A stretch of DNA of 64,000 nt from the NCBI RefSeq assembly GCF_020164435.1, contig NZ_JAIUDQ010000011.1:62001-126000 (forward strand), read 5' to 3'. The notes under the pieces are model-generated. The model made no database searches. It was not told the DNA's origin and saw only the letters and a list, made by a program, of their open reading frames with translations. Both the position numbers and the translations under genes were made by a program. The DNA is from Phyllobacterium lublinensis. GTDB lineage: Bacteria > Pseudomonadota > Alphaproteobacteria > Rhizobiales > Rhizobiaceae. The stretch's first letter is position 1, and each line of letters opens with the position of its first letter. This document shows positions 8,699 through 16,667 of this stretch, in pieces.

Positions 8699-11600
8699 AT
8701 GTTTGCGGATATCTTCATCAGCCGCCCCCGCCTTGCAATGGTCATCGCCATCATTATCACGCTGGCCGGCACAATCGCATTGGTGAACATCCCCGTTGCG
8801 CAATATCCGAATATTACGCCGCCGACGATCCAGGTGACGGCAAACTACCCCGGAGCGGACGCGCAAACGCTTGCAGATACGGTCGCAACGCCAATCGAAC
8901 AGCAGGTCAATGGTGTCGAAGGCATGATCTACATGGCTTCGAACACGAGTTCGAGCGGTGTCTATACCCTGACCGTTACATTTGCCGTCGGTACCAACAG
9001 CGATATCGCCCAGGTAAACGTCCAGAACCGTGTCGCACTGGCGACTCCTCAGCTTCCAGATGCGGTAACGAGGTTGGGCGTCAGCGTGAAGGCGCAGCAA
9101 CCGAACTTCCTGCTCATCATCAGCCTGTTTTCACCCAAGGGCAGCCAGGATGGCCTCTTCCTTTCGAACTACGCGCAGATCAATGTGGTGAACCCGCTAT
9201 CGCGCGTGGCCGGCGTTGGCTCTGCGACCCTGATGGGAGCGCTCAACTATTCCATGCGCATCTGGCTCGACCCTCAGCGCATGGCGGCCCTCGGGATCAC
9301 GGCTGATGACGTGACCAACGCCATTCAACAGCAGAACGTCCAGGCGGCGGCCGGCCTGATCGGAGCGCCGCCGATACCCGATGACCAGGTCCTGCAATAC
9401 TCAATTACCGCACTTGGCCGACTGGACAGTCCCGACCAATTCAAGAACATCATCGTGCGCACCGGAGCGGGAGGCGCGATAGTCCGCATCAGCGATATCG
9501 GCCGCGTCGAACTTGGCGCGCAAACATACAACTCGGTCAGCCAGCTGAATGGTAGCCCGTCCGCCACGATCGCAATTTACCAATCCCCAGGCTCAAACGC
9601 CCTGGGGGTAGCTGACGCGGTTCGCGCCCAGCTTGAAGTACTCAAGAACCGCTTTCCGGCGGATGTCGCATACGAAGTCATCTACGATTCCACGGATTTC
9701 GTGAAAGCAACCGTTCATGAAATCATCCTCACACTTGTCATCACTGGTGTGATCGTTCTCATCGTTGTGTTCGTTTTCCTGCAGGACTGGCGGGCAACAC
9801 TCATCCCTGCCCTGACGATCCCCGTATCACTGATCGGTGTCTTTGCCATTCTGCTCGCGCTCGGCTTCTCGGCAAATACAGTGACCCTGTTTGCGCTGAT
9901 TCTCGCGATCGGCCTTGTGGTCGATGATGCCATCGTCGTCGTCGAGAACGTCCAGCGCGTGATGGAAGAGCATCCGGACATGTCACCCCCAGACGCCACA
10001 CGTGTGGCAATGCGACAAGTGACCGGGCCTATCGTCTCGACCACACTCGTCTTGATTGCAGTCTTTCTGCCCGTCGCATTCCTTCCAGGCATCACTGGAC
10101 AGCTATATCGACAGTTTGCCGTGACGATTACGGCGGCAGTGACGATTTCAGCGTTGAATGCGCTAACGCTCAGCCCGGCTTTGTGTGCCACGATTTTGCA
10201 TCGTCCGCGACCAGCGCGCGGTCCGTTCCGCTGGTTCAATCTCGGGCTTGATAGCACGAGGAATGGCTATTCGCGCATCACTGGATTTCTGGCGCGACGT
10301 TCCCTCGTGGCCGGGCTGATTGTTGTGCTTATTGGTGGTGGAGCATATTGGTTGCTTTCGCGCACACCCACAGCCTTCATCCCGAACGAAGACCAGGGCG
10401 TTCTGTTCGTCAACGTCCAACTTCCCGATGCCGCCGCGCTTCCAAGGACGCAGGCAGTTCTCGACGAGGTCGGTAGTATTGCTCTCAAGACTGACGGCGT
10501 TGCCAACGTGGTCACAGTCTCGGGCTACAGCATTCTTTCAGGTGCGTCCCAACCTAACACGGGACTGGTTCTGGTCGTGATGAAACCCTGGGACCAACGC
10601 AAGACACCGGAGACCGGCTTGCGCGGAATTTATAACAGCCTCAACCGGGCATTCGTCCAGCTGGGTTCTGCAAATATCATCGCCTTCCCGCCGCCAGCAA
10701 TTCCAGGCATCGGCAATGCGGAAGGCTTTGATTTCAGGCTCGAAGCGCTCGGCGGACAGTCGCCCGAGGAACTGGCTCAGGTGATGCGCTCATTCATTGT
10801 GGCCGCGAACGGAAACCCGGCAATCGGAAATGCCTATTCGACATTTTCAGCCGAAGTGCCAGGCGTGTTTCTCGACATCGATCGGGACAGCGCACAGCGT
10901 TTGAATACCCCCGTTTCAACCATTTTCAGCACGCTGCAGACTCAACTTGGCTCCAGCTACGTCAATAATTTCAACATTGTCGGCCAGGTCTACCAGGTGA
11001 ACGTCGCTGCCGACTACCAGTACCGGCGAACGCCGGACAACATCCTGAACCTTTTCGTTCGCAGCACGACCGGGGCGATGGTGCCCGTGCGGGCCCTTGC
11101 TACCATCAGCACGCGGCTCGAACCAACGTTGCTGACCAGATACAACCAGTTTACTGCCGCGACGATCAATGGCACACCAGCGGCCGGAGCATCCTCGGGT
11201 CAGGCAATGCAGGCCCTTACGGATGTGGCGAAAACGGCGCTTCCGGAGGGCTACGCCTTCGAGTGGTCTGGACTGTCCTATCAGGAAGCGCTGGCAAGCA
11301 CCCAAACGGTCGTCGTCTTTGCGCTCGCCATTATATTCGGTTACCTGTTTCTCGTTGGCCAATATGAAAGCTGGACTATTCCATTTGCGGTTATCGCGTC
11401 GGTGGTCGTGGCTATTCTGGGGGCAATCCTCGGCATTAGGGCGGTCGGAATGGGTCTCAATATCTACGCCCAGATCGGCCTCGTGCTTCTGATCGGACTG
11501 GCCGCAAAGAATGCAATTCTGATCGTTGAGTTCTCCAAGGAAAGCCATGAGTCTGGCAAAAGCCTCATTGATGCAGCCATCGAAGGTGGCCATATGCGCT

Positions 11601-11857
11601 TTCGCGCCGTGCTCATGACCGCTATTGCCTTCATTCTCGGGTCAGTCCCGCTCGTCATTGCAAGTGGTGCCGGTGCCGCCAGCCGCATATCGATCGGCGC
11701 GACTGTCGTTGCGGGAATGCTTGCGGCAACGGTCGTCGGTATCCTCGTTATCCCGGGATTGTACGTGCTTTTCGGCTATATCGGTGAACGTTTCTCCGCC
11801 ATCGGACGCCGTCGGCGGGCAACGGTCGCCGCCAGTCACGAACCGCCCCAAGCCTGA
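8699..11857 (+). CDS. RND multidrug efflux pump, inner-membrane permease (HAE1 family)
   Basis: A 1052-residue proton-driven drug exporter, typical length for AcrB-type pumps. It begins with [19 protein letters not shown] and has the proton-relay aspartates in [18 protein letters not shown] and the relay lysine in [13 protein letters not shown]. Two large periplasmic loops follow TM1 and TM7. Together with the adaptor gene three bases upstream it forms a two-gene operon; the outer-membrane channel must be encoded elsewhere. A GC-rich hairpin without a T-run follows the stop codon. Confidence 0.96.
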   Translation: MFADIFISRPRLAMVIAIIITLAGTIALVNIPVAQYPNITPPTIQVTANYPGADAQTLADTVATPIEQQVNGVEGMIYMASNTSSSGVYTLTVTFAVGTNSDIAQVNVQNRVALATPQLPDAVTRLGVSVKAQQPNFLLIISLFSPKGSQDGLFLSNYAQINVVNPLSRVAGVGSATLMGALNYSMRIWLDPQRMAALGITADDVTNAIQQQNVQAAAGLIGAPPIPDDQVLQYSITALGRLDSPDQFKNIIVRTGAGGAIVRISDIGRVELGAQTYNSVSQLNGSPSATIAIYQSPGSNALGVADAVRAQLEVLKNRFPADVAYEVIYDSTDFVKATVHEIILTLVITGVIVLIVVFVFLQDWRATLIPALTIPVSLIGVFAILLALGFSANTVTLFALILAIGLVVDDAIVVVENVQRVMEEHPDMSPPDATRVAMRQVTGPIVSTTLVLIAVFLPVAFLPGITGQLYRQFAVTITAAVTISALNALTLSPALCATILHRPRPARGPFRWFNLGLDSTRNGYSRITGFLARRSLVAGLIVVLIGGGAYWLLSRTPTAFIPNEDQGVLFVNVQLPDAAALPRTQAVLDEVGSIALKTDGVANVVTVSGYSILSGASQPNTGLVLVVMKPWDQRKTPETGLRGIYNSLNRAFVQLGSANIIAFPPPAIPGIGNAEGFDFRLEALGGQSPEELAQVMRSFIVAANGNPAIGNAYSTFSAEVPGVFLDIDRDSAQRLNTPVSTIFSTLQTQLGSSYVNNFNIVGQVYQVNVAADYQYRRTPDNILNLFVRSTTGAMVPVRALATISTRLEPTLLTRYNQFTAATINGTPAAGASSGQAMQALTDVAKTALPEGYAFEWSGLSYQEALASTQTVVVFALAIIFGYLFLVGQYESWTIPFAVIASVVVAILGAILGIRAVGMGLNIYAQIGLVLLIGLAAKNAILIVEFSKESHESGKSLIDAAIEGGHMRFRAVLMTAIAFILGSVPLVIASGAGAASRISIGATVVAGMLAATVVGILVIPGLYVLFGYIGERFSAIGRRRRATVAASHEPPQA

Positions 11858-11861
11858 CCCA

Positions 11862-11912
11862 GCTCGGCGCCGTCCACGTTCGGCCGATAGTCTGCGTGCC
11901 GGGGTGCCGAGC
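11862..11912 (+). terminator. Possible transcription terminator after the RND operon
   Basis: The arms GCTCGGCGCC (11862-11871) and GGTGCCGAGC (11903-11912) can form a ten-base stem with one G-U pair around a 31-base loop, beginning four bases after the pump stop codon. There is no T-run, so it may only be a 3'-stabilising hairpin or a Rho-dependent end. Confidence 0.3.
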
Positions 11913-11997
11913 GCGTGGTCTCACCCCAGTAAAATGATTTGCCAGTCAGGCCGCCATGGTGGACATAATAAAGCCGACGGCAATGACGGAGACTGCG

Positions 11998-12489
11998 ATG
12001 GACGGCACGGATACAAGTCAAGTCGAGATGGTGGTGCTGATGACACCCGATATGGCCAATTTCAGCGGCAAGGTTCACGGCGGCGCTCTGCTCAATCTCC
12101 TGGACCGCGTTGCTTTCTCCTGCGCCTCACGGTTCTCGAAGCAGTATGCCGTTACCTTGTCCGTGGATCAGGTGGTATTCCGCCAGCCAATCCTGGTCGG
12201 TGAGCTGGTGACATTCCGTGCATCCATCAATTATGCGGGTCGTACGTCCATGGAAGTCGGAATAAGGGTGGAGGCCGAGAATATCCGCAGTGGCGAAAGG
12301 CGCCACACAAATTCCTGCTATTTCACCATGGTGGCGGTGGATGATGACGGCCGGCCCACGGAAGTGCCGTCATATCATCCAACGACCGAGGTCGCTCAAA
12401 AACGGTTGCGTGCCGCTGAAGTCAGGCGCAGCTTGCGCCGGGAATTTGAGAAGCGTTTCCGGGCCGCCGGGTCAAGCTCACCCGACTGA
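11998..12489 (+). CDS. Acyl-CoA thioesterase, hotdog fold (YciA/ACOT type)
   Basis: Cytoplasmic hydrolase of acyl-CoA esters. The 163-residue product has the family motif MANFSGKVHGGALLNLLDRVAF near the N-terminus and the second strand region LSVDQVVFRQPILVGELVTF. The helical tail after about residue 125 extends beyond the fold and is rich in Arg. The ATG at 11998 has GGAG six bases upstream; in-frame ATGs at 11956 and 11983 lack a ribosome site. It stands alone between the efflux operon and the transpeptidase gene. Confidence 0.85.
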   Translation: MDGTDTSQVEMVVLMTPDMANFSGKVHGGALLNLLDRVAFSCASRFSKQYAVTLSVDQVVFRQPILVGELVTFRASINYAGRTSMEVGIRVEAENIRSGERRHTNSCYFTMVAVDDDGRPTEVPSYHPTTEVAQKRLRAAEVRRSLRREFEKRFRAAGSSSPD

Positions 12490-12651
12490 TCGCGGAAGGG
12501 ATATACGTACCGGTGAGAGTGTCCGATTCGACACAGTCTAATCAGAGGTTGTGCATATCCCGAAATTCAAGCAATCTACAAGGCTTGGCCGTCGGCCACT
12601 TGGATGCTACCATTAACGCTAATTGTTTCAAACATTGTCTGAGCAAACCGA

Positions 12652-13248
12652 ATGAACAATGCAAAAATGACCCGCCGGGCACTCGTGCTGGGGAGCCTGG
12701 GACTGGCGGCTGCAGGATGCACGCCTGTCGTGCGTGAGGCCTTCGAACCGGTAACCACTGCCTTCAATGGAGAACCAGGCATTGCCCCGCGCTTGCGGCG
12801 GCAGCGCGTGGCCTATAGCTCGAGCGAGCCGCCTGGGACGATCGTCGTCAATACGTATGAACGATATCTTTACGCCGTCGAATCCGATGGCATGGCGACA
12901 CGCTACGGTATCGCTGTGGGCGAAGAGGGTCTCACGCTCAAAGGCAGAGCAACAATCGGGCGCAAGGAAGAGTGGCCATCGTGGACGCCAACTGCAAGCA
13001 TGATGAAGCGCAAGCCTCGCCTGCTGCAATATGCCGGTGGTGTCCCCGGGGGTCCAGATAACCCGCTTGGGGCAGCAGCCCTGTATCTCTATCGCGGCGG
13101 TCAGGACACGATGTTCCGGTTGCACGGCACCAACGAGCCGTGGTCGATTGGTCGAGCTGTGTCGAACGGCTGCATTCGCCTGACGAATCAGGATGCTGTC
13201 GACCTCTACGAGCGCACACCCCTGGGATCCCCCGTCGTGATCATCTGA
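12652..13248 (+). CDS. L,D-transpeptidase (YkuD) lipoprotein
   Basis: Periplasmic enzyme that forms or edits non-classical peptidoglycan crosslinks, or attaches proteins to peptidoglycan. The 198-residue product has an Arg-Arg n-region (MTRRALVLGSLGL) and a lipobox ending in Cys23, so it should be lipid-anchored, perhaps exported by Tat. The catalytic domain holds His158 (FRLHGTNEPWS) and Cys174 (VSNGCIRL), the YkuD pair. A second, longer member of the same family is encoded at 52600-53340. The 162-base gap upstream holds no other gene. Confidence 0.92.
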   Translation: MNNAKMTRRALVLGSLGLAAAGCTPVVREAFEPVTTAFNGEPGIAPRLRRQRVAYSSSEPPGTIVVNTYERYLYAVESDGMATRYGIAVGEEGLTLKGRATIGRKEEWPSWTPTASMMKRKPRLLQYAGGVPGGPDNPLGAAALYLYRGGQDTMFRLHGTNEPWSIGRAVSNGCIRLTNQDAVDLYERTPLGSPVVII

Positions 13249-13446
13249 TGACGACTGCATAGCGCTTTATGCTTGCCGGCTTCGGATTTCCGATCGTGCC
13301 AACCCATTGCGTTGTCGACACAATACAGGGTTGTGGCAAATCGGACACAAGTGGTGCCTTTCCCTTACCGGGCTCTAGCCATCACTACCATTTATGGTAC
13401 TCTTCCTCCTGTAGCCTACTCGCCGTTGAGGAGAAAGGATTTTCAG

Positions 13447-13581
13447 ATGAGCAGAGTACTGATCGCCTTAGTTGCCGTGTTAGCAGTTGGCAGCCTAAGC
13501 GCCTGTGAGTCCATTGGGAAGGGGAAAGGGAAGGCTCCGCCACCCGTAGAGGAACCGGCACCAGCGCCAGTTTATAAGTAA
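13447..13581 (+). CDS. Very small lipoprotein, 44 residues
   Basis: A short gene with a strong ribosome site (GAGGAGAAAGGA, 13428-13439) and a classic lipoprotein signal: MSRVLIALVAVLAVGSLSAC, with the acylated Cys20. The mature part is about 25 residues, first Lys/Gly-rich then Pro/Glu-rich (APPPVEEPAPAP). It recalls entericidin-type small envelope lipoproteins in size and signal, but the mature sequence is not clearly theirs. A strong hairpin follows 12 bases after the stop. The frame is open upstream to 13273, but the ribosome site and signal peptide fix the start at 13447. Confidence 0.75.
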   Translation: MSRVLIALVAVLAVGSLSACESIGKGKGKAPPPVEEPAPAPVYK

Positions 13582-13592
13582 GAACTTCACTC

Positions 13593-13627
13593 GGTGGGGG
13601 GAGTCACCTTTTGGTGCTTCCCCCACC
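13593..13627 (+). terminator. Strong hairpin after the small lipoprotein gene
   Basis: The arm GGTGGGGGGAGTCACC and the arm GGTGCTTCCCCCACC pair around a TTTT loop with a single mismatch/bulge. It starts 12 bases after the stop codon. No T-run follows, so it is a terminator-like or mRNA-stabilising structure rather than a perfect intrinsic terminator. Confidence 0.5.
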
Positions 13628-13737
13628 AACATCTGATCTGGACTAGGCTGTCTTCACAACAAGCTTGTGGCAGCCCCGGTTCTTGAGTGTGGGCATGGTT
13701 GACTTCACGTCTGCGCTCTTCGGAGTTCGGGAACAAG

Positions 13738-14373
13738 ATGACGCATCCAAATATCCGCCTTTTAGTCATGGTACTTTTCACTCTTTTGACAGCGGTCTGT
13801 CAGACGAGTGCCAAATCGGGACCCGGTGCTGGTGACGGCGCGGCTCCAGTCAAGACAACCGCAGCGACGACGCGAAGTAACGTCGCCGCCAAAACACCCA
13901 AACGCGAAGCCGGTCGCTATTTCATCGAGTTTCGCTCACGCTATGCGCTTACCTATGGCCACACCTATGTCGTGTTTGGCCGCATGAACAATGCCGGTCA
14001 GATGATCGATCCGGAAGTTGCCGGCCTTGCACCCGCCACGACCAGTGTTGTGCCGTATGTTCTGGGCCACTATATTCCGGTACCCTCGGAAACAGGGTGG
14101 ACCGACGGCGATCTTGAAGATCGTTACAGATCGGCCAGCTGGCGCGTTACGCTGAACCAGTCGCAATACAACAAAGTCGTTGCATATATCCGTAAGCTGA
14201 AAGCCAGCTCTCCTGTCTGGCATGCAGTACTTTACAATTGCAATGCCTTTGTGGGGGATATTGCGAAGTCGATGGGGTACAAGGTTCCCAACCCTTTGCT
14301 CCGTCCGCAACAGTATATAACCAAGCTTCGCGAGATGAATGGAGGCGTCGGGTATACCGGCCCTCCAGGCTAA
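13738..14373 (+). CDS. Secreted protein of unknown function, possible permuted papain-like fold
   Basis: The 211-residue product has an N-terminal hydrophobic signal (LLVMVLFTLLTAVCQ; a cysteine at 21 could be a weak lipobox), a Thr/Ala/Lys-rich linker to about residue 58, and a compact domain. In that domain a histidine in TYGHTYVVFG (His75) precedes a cysteine in VLYNCNAFVGDIA (Cys168). His-before-Cys with NCxxF resembles the circularly permuted NlpC/P60 (LRAT/YiiX/DUF4105-like) group, which suggests a thiol hydrolase or acyltransferase in the envelope. This is inferred from motif order only. Start chosen at the ATG 13738, immediately before the signal peptide. Confidence 0.7.
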   Translation: MTHPNIRLLVMVLFTLLTAVCQTSAKSGPGAGDGAAPVKTTAATTRSNVAAKTPKREAGRYFIEFRSRYALTYGHTYVVFGRMNNAGQMIDPEVAGLAPATTSVVPYVLGHYIPVPSETGWTDGDLEDRYRSASWRVTLNQSQYNKVVAYIRKLKASSPVWHAVLYNCNAFVGDIAKSMGYKVPNPLLRPQQYITKLREMNGGVGYTGPPG

Positions 14374-14384
14374 GTTCCCAATCC

Positions 14385-14420
14385 GGCCGCCCGCCCAGCT
14401 GCCGAGTTGGGCGTGCGGCC
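14385..14420 (+). terminator. GC-rich hairpin after the secreted-protein gene
   Basis: The arms GGCCGCCCGCCCA and TGGGCGTGCGGCC pair at 12 of 13 positions around a loop of about ten bases, starting 12 bases after the stop codon at 14373. No T-run follows. Confidence 0.45.
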
Positions 14421-14486
14421 CGTCACAATTGCCGAACGGCCGTGTGGTGACATGTGCACATCACTGGTATTCAGGCTCAAGTGATC

Positions 14487-14514
14487 CCGGGCGTTTGTCG
14501 CCTGGATTTTTTTT
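14487..14514 (+). terminator. Intrinsic (Rho-independent) terminator
   Basis: The stem CCGGGCG / CGCCTGG closes a TTTGT loop (14487-14505) and is followed by A and eight consecutive T. It would end plus-strand transcription from the secreted-protein gene region. This is the clearest intrinsic terminator in the window. Confidence 0.8.
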
Positions 14515-14753
14515 GTTCCCTTCGCACTTGAGCGGAGCGCATATGCGTGATCGGGAGATCACCCCCATTGACAGCTTTGCAGTGGCAGCCATGCCTCGGC
14601 CTTAAAGGTCGGTACGGAGTTTCCCGCCTTGGCCATCTGGATACAATACCGGATATCGCACAAGGCACTTGGTGCGGCGGGTGTAGCAAAGCGCTCAAGC
14701 AATCCTTATGGGGACGAACCACGCAGGTTTATCATCAGTTTTAGGGATCGGTC

Positions 14754-14780
14754 ACGGCGCGGCGGTAAAGTCCGCGCCGT
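14754..14780 (-). terminator. Terminator hairpin of glnII
   Basis: A perfect nine-base stem, ACGGCGCGG / CCGCGCCGT, with a nine-base loop lies 12 bases beyond the glnII stop codon on the minus strand. The downstream T content is modest. Confidence 0.6.
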
Positions 14781-14791
14781 AACCATCTGGA

Positions 14792-15832
14792 TCAGGCGGC
14801 CACCGAAACCTCACTCTCGGTAGGAACCGAAGCGATCGTCTTCAGGATTTGGGACGCGATCTGATAAGGGTCGCCCTGCGAATTCGGACGGCGATCTTCC
14901 AGGTAACCTCTGTAACCATTGTTCACGAAGCTATGTGGAACGCGGATCGATGCGCCGCGGTCGGCAATACCATAGCTGAATGTATGGATGGATTGGGTTT
15001 CATGCTTGCCGGTGAGGCGCATGTGATTGTCCGGCCCGTAAACGGCGATATGGTCTGCCCTTGCTACTTCAAAAGCATGCATGAGTGCCTCGAAGTACTC
15101 CTTGCCGCCAACATCGCGCATGAACGCGGTCGAGAAGTTGGCATGCATGCCAGAGCCGTTCCAGTCCGTATCACCGAGAGGCTTGCAATGATACTCGACG
15201 TCAATGCCGTATTTTTCGGTCAGGCGCTGCATCAGGTAGCGAGCCAGCCAGATCTCATCGGCTGCCTTCTTGGAGCCCTTGCCGAAAATCTGAAACTCCC
15301 ACTGGCCCTTTGCGACTTCCGCATTGATACCTTCGTGGTTCAGACCGGCGGCGAGGCAGATATCCAGATGCTCCTCGACGATCTTGCGCGCTACGTCGCC
15401 GACATTGCTATAGCCTACGCCAGTGTAATATGGGCCCTGGGGAGCGGGGTAACCAGCATCAGGGAAGCCGAGCGGGCGGCCATTCTTGTAGAAGAAATAC
15501 TCCTGCTCAAAGCCGAACCATGCCCCCTCGTCATCAAGGATTGTGGCACGGGTATTCGACGGGTGCGGCGTCTTGCCATCCGGCATCATGACTTCGCACA
15601 TTACAAGCACGCCATTTTTGCGTTCACTGTCGGGATAAACGGCAACAGGCTTCAGAACACAATCCGAGCTTCTGCCCTCGGCCTGCATGGTGGAGCTTCC
15701 GTCAAATCCCCACAGGGGAAGTTGCTCAAGCGTAGGAAAACTATCGAATTCTTTAACCTGGGTTTTCCCGCGAAGATTCGGCACTGGAGTGTAGCCATCA
15801 AGCCAAATGTACTCGAGCTTGTATTTTGTCAT
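14792..15832 (-). CDS. glnII: Glutamine synthetase type II
   Basis: ATP-dependent ammonium assimilation: glutamate plus ammonia to glutamine in the cytoplasm. At 346 residues it is the short, eukaryotic-type GSII rather than the 470-residue GlnA. Motifs include YIWLDGYTPVPNLRGKTQV at the N-terminus, LPLWGFDGSSTMQAEGRSSD in the beta-grasp domain, EQEYFFYKNGRPLGFP, and the tail IRVPHSFVNNGYRGYLEDRRP. GSII is common in rhizobia and relatives, where it is known to be NtrC/sigma-54 controlled under nitrogen limitation; a -24/-12 element sits upstream here (15918-15933). No gstI-like inhibitor gene was found in the upstream gap. The gene is monocistronic with its own hairpin terminator. Confidence 0.97.
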   Translation of the reverse strand: MTKYKLEYIWLDGYTPVPNLRGKTQVKEFDSFPTLEQLPLWGFDGSSTMQAEGRSSDCVLKPVAVYPDSERKNGVLVMCEVMMPDGKTPHPSNTRATILDDEGAWFGFEQEYFFYKNGRPLGFPDAGYPAPQGPYYTGVGYSNVGDVARKIVEEHLDICLAAGLNHEGINAEVAKGQWEFQIFGKGSKKAADEIWLARYLMQRLTEKYGIDVEYHCKPLGDTDWNGSGMHANFSTAFMRDVGGKEYFEALMHAFEVARADHIAVYGPDNHMRLTGKHETQSIHTFSYGIADRGASIRVPHSFVNNGYRGYLEDRRPNSQGDPYQIASQILKTIASVPTESEVSVAA

Positions 15833-15917
15833 TTCAAACCTTCCATCATTGTTGGTGCGAGGCGCTAGGTTTCCCCACCGCTAATTGGGTTTCGCCAGTG
15901 GCGGACAATCTGGAACA

Positions 15918-15933
15918 AGCATATTTCGTGCCA
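15918..15933 (-). promoter_or_regulatory. Sigma-54 (-24/-12) promoter of glnII
   Basis: Read on the minus strand, TGGCACGAAATATGCT matches the consensus TGGCACGNNNNTTGCW: GG and GC are spaced exactly as required, with only one T-to-A change in the -12 block. Transcription would start near 15906, leaving a leader of about 74 bases before the glnII ATG at 15832. This fits the known RpoN/NtrC dependence of glnII in rhizobia. I did not find a clear NtrC dyad further upstream. Confidence 0.8.
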
Positions 15934-16117
15934 ATTGCCTTGATGGCGGGGAAATTACCTTAGTCGCGTCCAAAATGGCGGGTTTGATCGTAGCCGATAC
16001 TTCACCGGTCTGTTAGCGGGTCCTGCGTAGCGTATCGCCGGTGATTAAATTGTCGGCACACTGAATTTTTCTTGGGCAGTCAGAATGCGTCCATCCGAGC
16101 ACCCTACCCCCGGAGGT

Positions 16118-16573
16118 TCAGCCGGCCAGCGAACCCTTCAACACGCCCGGCCGTTTTGTAGCAGGAAGCGCGCCAGCGGGCTTGTCTGCATGCGCGAGAT
16201 CCTTGATGATTGGGCAATCCGGCCTACCATCGCCGTGGCAGTGCATGGCAAGGTGTCGCAACGTATTCGCCATCTCTTCGAGCTGGCGCATTTTTGCCTC
16301 GAGCTCCTCCACGTGTTCGAGCGCTATGCGCTTGACATCCGACGAAGCACGACTGCGGTCGCGCCACAGGGCAAGTAGCTGGCGTATCTGTTCAACCGAA
16401 AATCCCAGGTCACGTCCCCTCCGGATAAAGCGCAGCGTTTCCAAATCGTTGCCCGAATAGATGCGGTAACCGGCATCACTGCGTTCCGCAGATTTGATCA
16501 AGCCGATTATCTCGTAGTGGCGGATCATCTTTGCGGAAACACCCGATGCCGCCGCTGCCTGGCCAATATTCAT
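16118..16573 (-). CDS. cueR: Copper-responsive MerR-family activator CueR
   Basis: A 151-residue regulator. The N-terminal MerR winged helix (MNIGQAAAASGVSAKMIRHYEIIGLI) is followed by a dimerisation helix and a metal loop in which Cys112 and Cys120 (CHGDGRPDC) sit at the spacing of the Cu(I) ligands in CueR. It senses cytoplasmic Cu(I) and untwists a 19-bp-spacer promoter; such a promoter lies before copA. The ATG at 16573 has a perfect AGGAGG ribosome site; the frame stays open to 16618 but without one. It lies 86 bases downstream of copA on the same strand, so copA and cueR may form one transcript. The C-terminal tail after residue 125 is longer than in the E. coli protein. Confidence 0.93.
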   Translation of the reverse strand: MNIGQAAAASGVSAKMIRHYEIIGLIKSAERSDAGYRIYSGNDLETLRFIRRGRDLGFSVEQIRQLLALWRDRSRASSDVKRIALEHVEELEAKMRQLEEMANTLRHLAMHCHGDGRPDCPIIKDLAHADKPAGALPATKRPGVLKGSLAG

Positions 16574-16603
16574 GGGACCTCCTGCTGTCTGGCGCAATAA
16601 ACC

Positions 16604-16667
16604 AAGCTTAGGTTTCATATAGGTTGTCCAAATTCTCTAACCAACCTGGTCGCGCACACCTAAGCTT
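16604..16667. repeat. Nested inverted repeat between copA and cueR
   Basis: The perfect ten-base arms AAGCTTAGGT (16604-16613) and ACCTAAGCTT (16658-16667) enclose an inner pair AGGTTG (16621-16626) and CAACCT (16642-16647). The whole covers the copA stop codon and reaches to about 30 bases before the cueR start. In RNA it would make a two-level stem; in DNA it could be a binding site. Confidence 0.55.

Larger units (their letters stand above)
14374..14791. other. Intergenic region with three hairpins, no convincing gene
   Basis: This 418-base gap separates the secreted-protein gene from the convergent glnII. It holds a hairpin and an intrinsic terminator for the plus-strand gene and a terminator for glnII. 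Small palindromes (CGCATATGCG at 14538-14547; GTGATC-GGGA-GATCAC at 14547-14562) lie between. I see no open frame with a ribosome site. Confidence 0.6.

Noticed and set aside
14374-14753. A riboswitch or small RNA gene between the secreted-protein gene and glnII
   Set aside because: The structures seen are ordinary terminator-type hairpins and short palindromes; no known riboswitch pattern recognised.
15834-16117. A divergent gstI-like gene upstream of glnII
   Set aside because: Plus-strand frames here reach only 6-13 codons before stops; the longer frame at 16085 runs antisense through cueR.
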